Shown: positions 37,201 to 44,241 of the stretch, one piece after another | How the letters are laid out: each line of letters starts with the position of its first letter | Position numbering within the stretch: the first letter of the stretch is position 1 | Assembly (NCBI RefSeq): GCF_000186345.1 | Contig: NC_014962.1 | Span: 186,001-250,000, forward strand | DNA length: 64,000 nt | Direction: 5' to 3' | From: Isosphaera pallida ATCC 43644 | GTDB lineage: Bacteria; Planctomycetota; Planctomycetia; Isosphaerales; Isosphaeraceae | The notes under the pieces: model-generated | The model's database searches: none | Told to the model about the DNA's origin: nothing | What the model saw: the letters and a program-made list of their open reading frames with translations, nothing else | Translations under genes and position numbers: made by a program

Positions 37201-37969
37201 TGTTGCGTTGACGGTCGGCGATAATCTCGAATTCGGTGCCGTCGCGGTTGACCCGAAGCGTGTTGGCCAGTTGATCGCTGCGGACGTGCCGCCCCGAGTG
37301 GTCCACCACGTCGAAGTTTTGGGTCTTCTGCGACTTGTCGGGCTGGACCGAGCAACAGCCGTCGCCGTGGGTGAAATAGAGCTTGCCATCGAGTGCCAGG
37401 ACCATGCCATGCACACCGTGGTCGGAGTCGATCCCGCCAAAGCCGGTCAGCAACGGCTCGATCCGGTCGGCCTTGTCGTCCCCATTCGTGTCTTCGAAGA
37501 CCATCAGGTTGGGGCTGTTGCCAACGTACACCCGACATCCGAGATAACGGCCGTGGTCGTCGTAGCGTTCTTCGACCGCCAGACCCATCGGGACCGGGGT
37601 GATTCCTTCGGCGAAGACCGTCACCTTGTCGGCCCGGCCGTCAAGGTCGGTGTCTTCGAGGATTTTGATGCGATCCGCCCCGTGCTGACGGACAATCTCG
37701 CCCTTTTCGTTGCGGTAGAGGCGGTAATTGAGTCCCTCGGTGACCCAGACCCGGCCTCGGGAATCGACGTCGATGTTGGTGGGGTTGACCACCATCGGCT
37801 CGGCGGCGAACAGGATGACTTCTAGACCCTCGGCAGGCTTGAGGGTCGTCACAGTTTGTTCGGGAGGCATCTGGGCGCGGCAGACCGCCGGCCCTCCGTT
37901 CCAGGACCCACTGAACGAGCCAACGATCAGACCCAGAACCAGCAGCGCGATCAGGGCACGCGGCGACAT
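34286..37969 (-). CDS. PVC-type CxxCH cytochrome with beta-propeller and HEAT-like repeats
   Basis: 1227 residues from the ATG at 37969, nine bases after GGAG; the frame extends to 38116. A signal peptide (ALIALLVLGLIVGSFSGS) is followed by a propeller-like domain (about 35-400: NPTNIDVDSRGRVWVTEG, EDTDLDGRADKVTVFAEG, DDDGRQGCRIIHVFDGG). Helical HEAT-like repeats with DPDPRVREQAARILG and DPDAGVRKEVILAL fill about 400-930. A cytochrome c-type haem site ACAGCH lies near 960 with KGEWIGPDLSTIG after it. A beta domain ends the protein. This architecture is abundant in planctomycetes and probably serves periplasmic oxidation of sugars or related compounds; the substrate is unknown. Confidence 0.92.
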   Translation of the reverse strand: MSPRALIALLVLGLIVGSFSGSWNGGPAVCRAQMPPEQTVTTLKPAEGLEVILFAAEPMVVNPTNIDVDSRGRVWVTEGLNYRLYRNEKGEIVRQHGADRIKILEDTDLDGRADKVTVFAEGITPVPMGLAVEERYDDHGRYLGCRVYVGNSPNLMVFEDTNGDDKADRIEPLLTGFGGIDSDHGVHGMVLALDGKLYFTHGDGCCSVQPDKSQKTQNFDVVDHSGRHVRSDQLANTLRVNRDGTEFEIIADRQRNNYEIALDSFGGMFVSDNDDDGRQGCRIIHVFDGGSYGYRTPGSPRHWGEEVPGNLPKLVGTGNGSPCGLRVCETNALGDRFLGALLEAEAGTRQINVFPLTRMGATYRTTSGETLLRGDDPWFRPVDVTLDHDGSALVADWYDGGVGGHAFQDQTTGRIYRVAPKGWQPSRPSHDFGTPDGLLAALKSPVTATQDAAARALVAQGPAACATVAQLALNGSPIERARALWVWTRIDGLDPAVTLANDPDPRVREQAARILGRDVSRMGDVTFTRPEAQRPLRALERLDDLLTLVDDPDAGVRKEVILALRDLPTNHDGGKVGQALRRLTASWDGQDRWYLEALGLALQHREPAFITDLLGDPRSGAGGVFGPLDLEQTARQGDVALPPYFPADRNDAYLTPEDQFGPVTPLSRSLGLAWRLNRAETAAWVAEVLPSLDHPALRRVAEEILGRASDPAIGVRLARLATNDLTTDPNRARSAIATLASKLGGDWRAARDHQAVSDLITRALATPSLRGDALKLIAATKSPRYVNTLIDLIGGQDPELRADALETLARLSPETARPLVEEALERARGQSASNPLADASARALIRLADSPEKARDRLRDLLTDENLPLGLRREALKSLAGFQQGIDTILDLGRTQALPSELIGEARLILASHPDPRMRQRAAADLPASASKGRDFSDLIELAARNGDAQRGRAQFLAGSQACAGCHRVQGKGEWIGPDLSTIGVKYAKADLLRHILAPNEAIGYNYRTVVVALNDGQILSGLPVEDSAERLILKTADGRRITIPVAEIEERSQSDVSLMPEGLLDQWDDQAIVDLLEYLSSLTATVAVVGELEVVEPNDASSVNRLTANVEGLFDLSSLWATNPNSNQPDAARSVTLRVGLTSPGVQTARLVLDHGPGWRVAVALDGQPLTLDPHSETTLELPAGRVADLTLILKRSPQANDDASRSTLGVAVVADRPVRTTLRRP

Positions 37970-38386
37970 GAGGGAGGTCTCCGTGAGGAGAGAGGGGCGG
38001 GAAAGGTCAAGAGGGTCGAACCCGCTCCGCCCAATCTGGGGTGGGACGAATGAAAAACGCCAAACAAGCAGAGGGCGGGCGACACGACCAAGCGGGCGGA
38101 AGGTGGGTGAAATCACCCAAATTGTCGCCGATCGGCCCGGCGGTGTCCAGCGGGGTCAGTCGGTGCCCAGCGGGATGACTTGGATCTTGGTGGGGCACCG
38201 GAACCGAGATCGTGCCAGTATGATTCAATGATTGATTGTTTTTCATATATATTAATGAAATGATATGCTCTGAGTGCACATCACCAAAAGACAGAAAAGT
38301 AGAGTCAACTTCAATTTCTAGGAGTATTATTCATGACTACCAACTCGTGGTTGATATTGAAGGTTCACCGTCGAGTGGGGACTGAT
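37970..38386. other. Intergenic region upstream of the cytochrome gene
   Basis: No credible gene. An AT-rich stretch at 38220-38330 separates the cytochrome gene from truA. It is the likely promoter area for the cytochrome gene and includes the inverted repeat at 38241-38260. Confidence 0.4.
38241..38260. promoter_or_regulatory. AT-rich inverted repeat upstream of the cytochrome gene
   Basis: TTTCAT at 38241-38246 mirrors ATGAAA at 38255-38260 around ATATATTA. It could be an operator or part of a promoter. AT-rich sequence makes chance repeats common. Confidence 0.25.
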
Positions 38387-39214
38387 TCATGTTGGGTTTG
38401 GAAACGGGGGTGATGGTATGAATCGGCCTGGGGGTTGGCCGTTGCGGCCCAGCGAGCGAGCGACGCGATCCCGCAGGCCGTAGCGGACCTGAAGCAGGAA
38501 GAGGCCCTGGGGTGGTGCGGTGGGGCCGGCGAGGCGGCGGTCCTGGGCGTGGAGAACCTCGGCCACGAAGGTTTCGGGGCGGTCTCCTAGGCCGACTAGG
38601 ACCGCTGTGCCTGCGATTGAGCGCACCATGTTATAGAGGAAGCCGTCGGCCTCGACCTCCAACTCGACGCGGTGATCGATCCGGCGGACTTGCACATCCA
38701 GAATCGTCCGCACGCTGCTCATCCGGTTGGGCCAGTTGGTCTCGAAGCTGCGGAAGTCATGACGGCCGCGAAGCGCTTGCACTGCGCGATTCATCCTCGG
38801 CGCGTCGAGAGGGCGGAAAAGGTGCCAGGCGGTGCGGCGGAGGAAGGGATCGGCGAAGGGTCCGTTGTCGATCACGTAACGATAGCGTTTGGATTGGGCG
38901 TCGAGCGTGGCGTGGAACGACTGGGGTGCTTCTTCGGCCCAGACCACTCGCACGTCGGGCGGCAGGGTGGCGTTGAGGGCTTTGAGGAAGACCTCGGGGG
39001 GGTGCCGCGCGATGGTGTGAAAGTGGGCGACTTGGCCCAGCGCGTGAACGCCTGCGTCGGTGCGTCCGCTGGCGGTGACCGCCACGGGTTCGCCGGTGAG
39101 GGGGCGGAGCGCGGATTCAACAACCTCTTGAACCGTGCGGTGGCCTGGTTGCCGTTGCCAGCCCGAAAACTCGGTGCCGTCGTAGGCGAGGATCAGCTTG
39201 AGGGTGCGGAGCAT
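38387..39214 (-). CDS. truA: tRNA pseudouridine(38-40) synthase
   Basis: 275 residues from the ATG at 39214; the frame runs upstream to 39556 over asd and is not coding there. The enzyme makes pseudouridine at positions 38-40 of the tRNA anticodon arm. It starts LKLILAYDGTEFSGWQRQP, has the catalytic Asp in SGRTDAGVHALGQVAHF (about residue 54), RYRYVIDNG, HDFRSFE and the C-terminal GFLYNMVRSIAGTAVLVG (about 200-217). The length is close to the family's. It lies 116 bases after asd on the same strand. Confidence 0.95.
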   Translation of the reverse strand: MLRTLKLILAYDGTEFSGWQRQPGHRTVQEVVESALRPLTGEPVAVTASGRTDAGVHALGQVAHFHTIARHPPEVFLKALNATLPPDVRVVWAEEAPQSFHATLDAQSKRYRYVIDNGPFADPFLRRTAWHLFRPLDAPRMNRAVQALRGRHDFRSFETNWPNRMSSVRTILDVQVRRIDHRVELEVEADGFLYNMVRSIAGTAVLVGLGDRPETFVAEVLHAQDRRLAGPTAPPQGLFLLQVRYGLRDRVARSLGRNGQPPGRFIPSPPFPNPT

Positions 39215-39330
39215 CGAGACCAAACCGGATGAAAAGGCGGGATCGCGTCGTGACCACGGACAGGGGGAAGGATGCAGAGTGAAGGTAAACGAGTAAGAGC
39301 GTAAGGGTTGATCAATGAATCTCCTTGGGA

Positions 39331-40344
39331 TTACGATCCGTGTCGTTGCAGATGTTCGGCGATTTGGACGGCGTTGAGTGCTGCGCCTTTGCGGAGGTTG
39401 TCGGCCACGCACCAGAAGAGCAGAGCGTGGGGGTCGTCGGGGTCGCGGCGGACCCGTCCGACGTAGACCGGGTCGCGGCCGGCGGCTTGGTCGGCTAGGG
39501 GGTAGCGTTTGGCGGCAGGATCGTCGAGCAGTTCCACGCCGGGGGCTTGTTTCCAAAGCGCGCGAGCCTGATCGGGTTCGATCGGCCGCTCGGTTTCGAC
39601 ACGGATCGACTCAGAATGACACATCGGCACAGGAACCCGCACGCAGGTGGGCGCGACTTGAATCGTGTCGTCCCCCAGGATTTTGCGGGTCTCACGGATC
39701 ATCTTCCACTCCTCCTTGGTGTAGCCATCGGCGTCAAATTCGTCGATCTGAGGCAAACAGGCATTGACGATGGGGTGGGGGAACTTGGCGGGCGGCGGAA
39801 GGGGTTGACCGGCGGCCAGGGCGCGGCGTTGCGACTCCAGTTCGTTGAGGCCGGTCTGGCCCGCGCCGGAAACCGATTGATAGGTGCTGACGACGATTTG
39901 ACGGATCCGTGCAAAGTCGTGCAGAGGTTTGAGTGCGACGACCATTTGAATTGTGGAGCAATTGGGGTTGGCGATGATGCCGCGGTGTTGTGCGATCGCC
40001 TCGGGGTTGACTTCGGGGACGACTAGGGGCACCTCGGGATCCATCCGCCAGGCCGAGGAGTTGTCCACCACGACCGCGCCGGCCTGAACGGCCAGAGGCG
40101 AATAGGTTTTCGAGACGCTTGCCGGCGTGCTGGAGAGGACCAGGTCGATTCCCTCGAACGCCTCGGGACGCAGTTCCTCAACCGGGTGATCGATCCCGCG
40201 GAAGCGGATGGCGCGGCCGGCCGAGCGGCCCGAGGCCAGCAGGCGGAGGGAATCCAGGGGAAACGCCCGCTCCTCAAGCAACTTCAAGAACACCGCACCC
40301 ACCGCGCCGGTGGCTCCCACGATGGCGACACGCCTCAACCTCAC
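39331..40344 (-). CDS. asd: Aspartate-semialdehyde dehydrogenase
   Basis: 337 residues; the GTG at 40344 follows GGGAGG by seven bases. It reduces aspartyl phosphate to aspartate semialdehyde with NADPH, feeding lysine/diaminopimelate, threonine and methionine synthesis. The NADP loop is VAIVGATGAVGAVFLKLLEE (about 6-25). The catalytic Cys is in IIANPNCSTIQMV (about residue 129), and substrate-binding residues are in SVSGAGQTG, TKEEWKMI and RVPVPMCHSESI with the catalytic His. The length fits the Gram-negative/Gram-positive type shared by most bacteria. It lies upstream of truA in the same direction. Confidence 0.95.
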   Translation of the reverse strand: MRLRRVAIVGATGAVGAVFLKLLEERAFPLDSLRLLASGRSAGRAIRFRGIDHPVEELRPEAFEGIDLVLSSTPASVSKTYSPLAVQAGAVVVDNSSAWRMDPEVPLVVPEVNPEAIAQHRGIIANPNCSTIQMVVALKPLHDFARIRQIVVSTYQSVSGAGQTGLNELESQRRALAAGQPLPPPAKFPHPIVNACLPQIDEFDADGYTKEEWKMIRETRKILGDDTIQVAPTCVRVPVPMCHSESIRVETERPIEPDQARALWKQAPGVELLDDPAAKRYPLADQAAGRDPVYVGRVRRDPDDPHALLFWCVADNLRKGAALNAVQIAEHLQRHGS

Positions 40345-40601
40345 CAGCGTTCCTCCCGCTTGCCGACGTTTGCCAATCAGGCCCCCAAGTGGCGGCTTAT
40401 TCTAGGTGGGCCCGCCTGAATTCTTCAATCCCGTCGCTGTCCCAACCCGATGATTCCCAGATCGCTACAATGGATTGTGAGGAAGGCGCTCGTGGTTGCC
40501 GACCCCGACTCCGTGCCCACCAACCCTGCGGGGCGGCAAGGTGGAGTCAGTCGGATCGATCCGAGCGAAGGAGTACATGAACGGGGTTGGGGAAACGGGT
40601 C

Positions 40602-42257
40602 ATGCTGAGGGAAACCGTCGGTCATCTGCGCGACTTGCCGCGCTACACCCAAATCCTCAGTTCCCTGGCCCGCTACGGCTATCATGACTTGCTCAACGCC
40701 CTCAACCTGGAAATTCTGGCCAAACCGTTGGAGTGGGTGACGCTGGGCGAGGAGGCTCCACCACCAGAGCGATCGAAGCGGTTGAGGTTGTTGCTGGAAT
40801 CGCTGGGCCCGACGTTTGTCAAGCTCGGTCAGCTTCTCAGCACCCGTCCTGACCTGCTGCCTGAACCCTACCTTTCCGAACTGGCATTGTTGCGCGACCA
40901 AGTGGCTCCATTCCCCTACGAGGAGGTGGAGGCAACCCTGGTTCGGGAATTCGGCGCTCCAGTGGAGCAACTTTTCGCCGAGTTCGACCCGGTGCCGGTG
41001 GCCTCGGCCTCAATTTCGCAGGTCCACCGGGCGCGGTTGGCCGACGGTCGGGTTGTCGCCGTCAAGGTCCGACGCCCCGACATCGAAGAACTCGTGCAAG
41101 CCGATCTGGACATCCTCAAGCATCTCGCCGAGTCCGCCGAACGACATGTCTCGTTCCTACGCCCCTACGGCCCGCGTTCGCTGGCCCGCGAATTCGAGCG
41201 CGGTTTGCTCCGCGAACTCGACCTGGGGCTGGAGCGTCGCACCATGGAACGGGTCCGCGAACAGTTCCGCGACGATCCCGACGTCTGGATCCCTCAGCCG
41301 ATTCGAGAACGCTCCTGCTCCTGCGTCCTAACCATGGAGTTCGCCCAAGGACTTCGCATCGACGATGTGAACGGACTCCGCGAGGCCGGGATTGACCCCT
41401 GCCTCGTCGCGGCCCGCGGCGCACGCATTATGATTAAACAGATTTTTGAACACGGGTTTTTTCATGCTGATGCCCATCCCGGCAATATGCGGGTTCGTCG
41501 GGACGGAGTGATCATCCCGTTGGATCATGGGATGTACGGTTATCTTGACCGGGCGACCCGCGAGCGGATCGCCGATCTGCTCGATGGTTTGATGCGTCAG
41601 GAGGCCGACGTGGTCCTCCGCGCTTTGGACGATCTGAACGTTCGTGGGGTGCGGCTCGATCCGGTCAGCCTGCGTCGGGACGTGTCCGAGCTGGTGGCCT
41701 CTTATTCGGACTTATCGTTGGATAACTTGGAACTCCGCTTTTTGCTGGGCGACTTGTTCGCCGTCATCCGGTCGCACAAGCTGCGGTTGCCCCCGGATCT
41801 TGTGTTGTTGATCCGCGCGTTGGTGACCATCGAATCGACCGGTCGGATGCTCAATCCCAACTTCGACATTGCCACCGAGTTGCGGCCTGCTCTGAGACGC
41901 TTGACCGTGGGGCGTTACTCGCCTCGCAGGCTTTTTGTGGAGTCGGCCCGCGCCACCCGGGACTTGCGCCAGGTGGCGATGATGCTGCCCGACGTGCTGA
42001 GCCACTCTTTGGAGTCGATTCGTCGAGGCGAGTTGACCCTGAAGTTCGACCTGCAACACTTCGACAGCATGGTGCGGCGGATCGTGCTGGCGGCCAACAT
42101 CCTATCGATGGGGATCGTGTTGGCGGGGCTTCTGGTCGCCTCCTCGTTGTTGATGACGGTCGAATCTCAACGGTTCACGATGTTGGGCACCGTTGGTTTG
42201 ATCCTGGCGGGCGCTCTGGCGGTGGTCTTGTTCTTCACGATGGCGCGGCGGGTGTAG
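40602..42257 (+). CDS. UbiB/AarF/ABC1 family atypical kinase
   Basis: 551 residues from the ATG at 40602; a TTG at 40587 is possible. ABC1 signatures: the KxGQ segment GPTFVKLGQLLSTRPDLLP (about 68-86), the Ala-rich nucleotide loop VASASISQVHRARL with Lys in VVAVKVRRPD, the catalytic HGFFHADAHPGN (about 287-298) and the metal-binding Asp in IIPLDHGMYG. Two C-terminal membrane spans (about 497-518 and 525-545) are present, as in UbiB. In other bacteria these proteins support quinone synthesis or lipid transport. No ubiquinone or menaquinone genes are nearby, so the target is open. Confidence 0.92.
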   Translation: MLRETVGHLRDLPRYTQILSSLARYGYHDLLNALNLEILAKPLEWVTLGEEAPPPERSKRLRLLLESLGPTFVKLGQLLSTRPDLLPEPYLSELALLRDQVAPFPYEEVEATLVREFGAPVEQLFAEFDPVPVASASISQVHRARLADGRVVAVKVRRPDIEELVQADLDILKHLAESAERHVSFLRPYGPRSLAREFERGLLRELDLGLERRTMERVREQFRDDPDVWIPQPIRERSCSCVLTMEFAQGLRIDDVNGLREAGIDPCLVAARGARIMIKQIFEHGFFHADAHPGNMRVRRDGVIIPLDHGMYGYLDRATRERIADLLDGLMRQEADVVLRALDDLNVRGVRLDPVSLRRDVSELVASYSDLSLDNLELRFLLGDLFAVIRSHKLRLPPDLVLLIRALVTIESTGRMLNPNFDIATELRPALRRLTVGRYSPRRLFVESARATRDLRQVAMMLPDVLSHSLESIRRGELTLKFDLQHFDSMVRRIVLAANILSMGIVLAGLLVASSLLMTVESQRFTMLGTVGLILAGALAVVLFFTMARRV

Positions 42258-42290
42258 CGCGGGGACGAAACGACGGCATCAAGGCGGCTG

Positions 42291-43253
42291 TCAGGCCAAC
42301 GTGAAGCGACCAGGATCATCCCCGAGAAGGCCCAGCCGCAGGGCGGCGAACAGGGTGGCGGCCACGAGATCGGCCGTCGCGCCGGGGTTGCGGGCGTGAC
42401 CGTCGGCCCTCAGCCAGGCGTCAAACCCGCTTAGCGATAAGCGTGCTTCCGAGCGGTCAGGCCAACCGGACTCCAGAACTTCGCGCGCGCGTCGGGACGC
42501 CTCCAGCGCCACGCTGAGGCCCCGTTTGCGTTGAATGAGGGTGTCGGGGAAGGCGGCTTGCCAAGCCAAAGCGTTGAGCGTGATTGCCTGGGGCAGGGGA
42601 CGACCCCGTTGGACGTCGCGCGCAAGACGCGGCAAGCCGAACGCGAAGAGGTCGGCGAACCGTTCGGAATATTGCCGAGCGATGGCATCTCGATGCGAGG
42701 CGGCCCGCATAGCCTGATCCAACGACGCGGTGGGACCCGATGGCGTAGCGCAGGTTACGTCGAAACCTTCGGGTAGGCCGTAATCCTCCCCACGGCCCAG
42801 GCCGCCGGGTTGGGCACGGCGGATCGCCTCGAAGATCGCCGCGGCGTCCTGCTCGTTGGCGTGATCCAGCACCCGACCCACTCCCTCGGCGAGGTTTTCC
42901 CCCGTGGGGACTAGGGCCAGCGGCGCGATCAGCAGCAGGATGCCGAGGTTGGTGTTGGTGGCGACCACCCCGCGGGTGGCGACCACCGCGTCAAGAACCA
43001 ACCGCCCCAACCCCAATCCTAATCCCAACCCACCGCGTGGGTTCTCGGGAAGTGTCGGGTGGTCGAGCCGGGCGAAGATGGGCTCGATCGCCGCAGCGCT
43101 TCGGAGGAAGTCGTCATACGTCAGGTCGTCGAACCGCGCGTGGGGATGGACGTTGCCTGGTTTGAAGGCGGTCGCTTCCCACTCGCAGGCCAAGCGAGCG
43201 GCCCGGGCGATCGTCAAGGGATCGCGGACGGTCCAGTTGGAAGAGATTTTCAT
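42291..43253 (-). CDS. CitG/MdcB-like triphosphoribosyl-dephospho-CoA synthase family protein
   Basis: 320 residues from the ATG at 43253; a TTG at 43271 would add six. Family features are ACEWEATAFKPGNVHPHARFDD near the N-terminus (shown in part, KPGNVH), TNTNLGILLLIAPLAL (about 108-123), a central EDYGLPEGFDV and the C-terminal NPGATADLVAATLFAAL. CitG makes the citrate lyase prosthetic group precursor, but no citrate or malonate lyase genes are here. Members of this family also occur in the tetrahydromethanopterin-linked C1 gene sets of methylotrophs and planctomycetes, and the ATP-grasp gene 40 bases upstream fits that setting. The exact substrate is unknown. Confidence 0.85.
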   Translation of the reverse strand: MKISSNWTVRDPLTIARAARLACEWEATAFKPGNVHPHARFDDLTYDDFLRSAAAIEPIFARLDHPTLPENPRGGLGLGLGLGRLVLDAVVATRGVVATNTNLGILLLIAPLALVPTGENLAEGVGRVLDHANEQDAAAIFEAIRRAQPGGLGRGEDYGLPEGFDVTCATPSGPTASLDQAMRAASHRDAIARQYSERFADLFAFGLPRLARDVQRGRPLPQAITLNALAWQAAFPDTLIQRKRGLSVALEASRRAREVLESGWPDRSEARLSLSGFDAWLRADGHARNPGATADLVAATLFAALRLGLLGDDPGRFTLA

Positions 43254-43293
43254 AGGGTGCGAATCAATCAACCCATCAAACGAATGGCGATAG

Positions 43294-44241
43294 TTAAGGC
43301 GTGGGAGCCTGTTGGGGCGCGAGGCGCGGGGTTTCCCGCAACGCTTCCAGAATGAAGGCGGCGACGTCGAGCCGCAAGCACGCGCCTAGCGCGCGCCAAC
43401 CGGGGGCGGCGTTGACTTCGGGAATGACCCAGCCGTGGGGGATTCCGCCCAACGGCAGGAGATCGACCCCCGCCAGACGTGCTCCGACCGCCTCAGTCGC
43501 GCGGATCGCTAGACGTTCGGTTTCGGCGTCCACATGGAATGGCTCAGCTGTGCCGCCGGTTGAGACGTTAGCGCGCCAGTCGTGGGACGCGGGAAAGCGG
43601 CGAATCGCACCGACGACGCGAGCGTCTAGAACGAACACGCGAACGTCCCAGCCTGGCCCCGCGACGAAGCGTTGCAGATAGAGAAGCCCCTGGGTCGCTT
43701 CGATCGCGGCGAAAGTGCGACGCGCCAGTTCACGCTGGCCCACACGGATCAACCCTCGTCCCTCCGAGCCGAACAGCGGTTTGACCACCACCTCGCCGCC
43801 CAGACGGTCGAAGGCGTCGAGCGCCTCGCGGGAGGTTTCGCCCACCCAGGTCTCTGGCGTGGGCAATCCGGCCGCTTCGAGTCGAACCAGGGTAAGGTAT
43901 TTATCCACCGCGGTTTCAATGGCGCGGGGCGGGTTGAGGATCGGGGTTCCGGCGGCTTCGACCCGTCGCAGCGCGTCCATGCGGAAGACGATCCGCTCCA
44001 AAGACGAGGAGGGCATGGCGCGGACTAGAACTCCGGCGACCTCCGGGCCGGTGAGTTCCCAGCCGTCGGCCTCGACCCGACCGGGCCGTCCCAGTGGCGC
44101 GATGGTGGCGCGAAGGCGTTGGAACTCGACCGGCTCGAATCGAAGGTTCAAACGGGCGGCGGCGCGGGCGAGGTCGCGCACATGCCAACCCCATCTGCCC
44201 GTCCTGGTACGCCCGGCCAGAGCCAGGAGAGGGGGAGTCAT
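43294..44241 (-). CDS. RimK-like ATP-grasp ligase
   Basis: 315 residues from the ATG at 44241, overlapping the kinase stop in ATGA. ATP-grasp features: KYLTLVRLEAAGLPTPETWVG (residue about 113 on, shown in part), VVKPLFGSEGRGLIRVG (ATP-binding Lys and Gly-rich loop), LLYLQRFVAGPGWDVRVFVLD (about 190), AIRRFPASHDWRANVSTGG and the metal-binding VIPEVNAAPGW. It is RimK/LysX/MptN-like, so it probably ligates an amino acid such as glutamate to a carboxylate. With the CitG-like gene downstream, a role in coenzyme (H4MPT- or F420-type) tail synthesis is an attractive inference, not shown. Confidence 0.88.
   Translation of the reverse strand: MTPPLLALAGRTRTGRWGWHVRDLARAAARLNLRFEPVEFQRLRATIAPLGRPGRVEADGWELTGPEVAGVLVRAMPSSSLERIVFRMDALRRVEAAGTPILNPPRAIETAVDKYLTLVRLEAAGLPTPETWVGETSREALDAFDRLGGEVVVKPLFGSEGRGLIRVGQRELARRTFAAIEATQGLLYLQRFVAGPGWDVRVFVLDARVVGAIRRFPASHDWRANVSTGGTAEPFHVDAETERLAIRATEAVGARLAGVDLLPLGGIPHGWVIPEVNAAPGWRALGACLRLDVAAFILEALRETPRLAPQQAPTP

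Noticed and set aside
42291-43253. CitG-like gene as evidence for a citrate or malonate lyase operon
   Set aside because: No lyase subunits, acyl-carrier protein or CitX-type transferase are adjacent.
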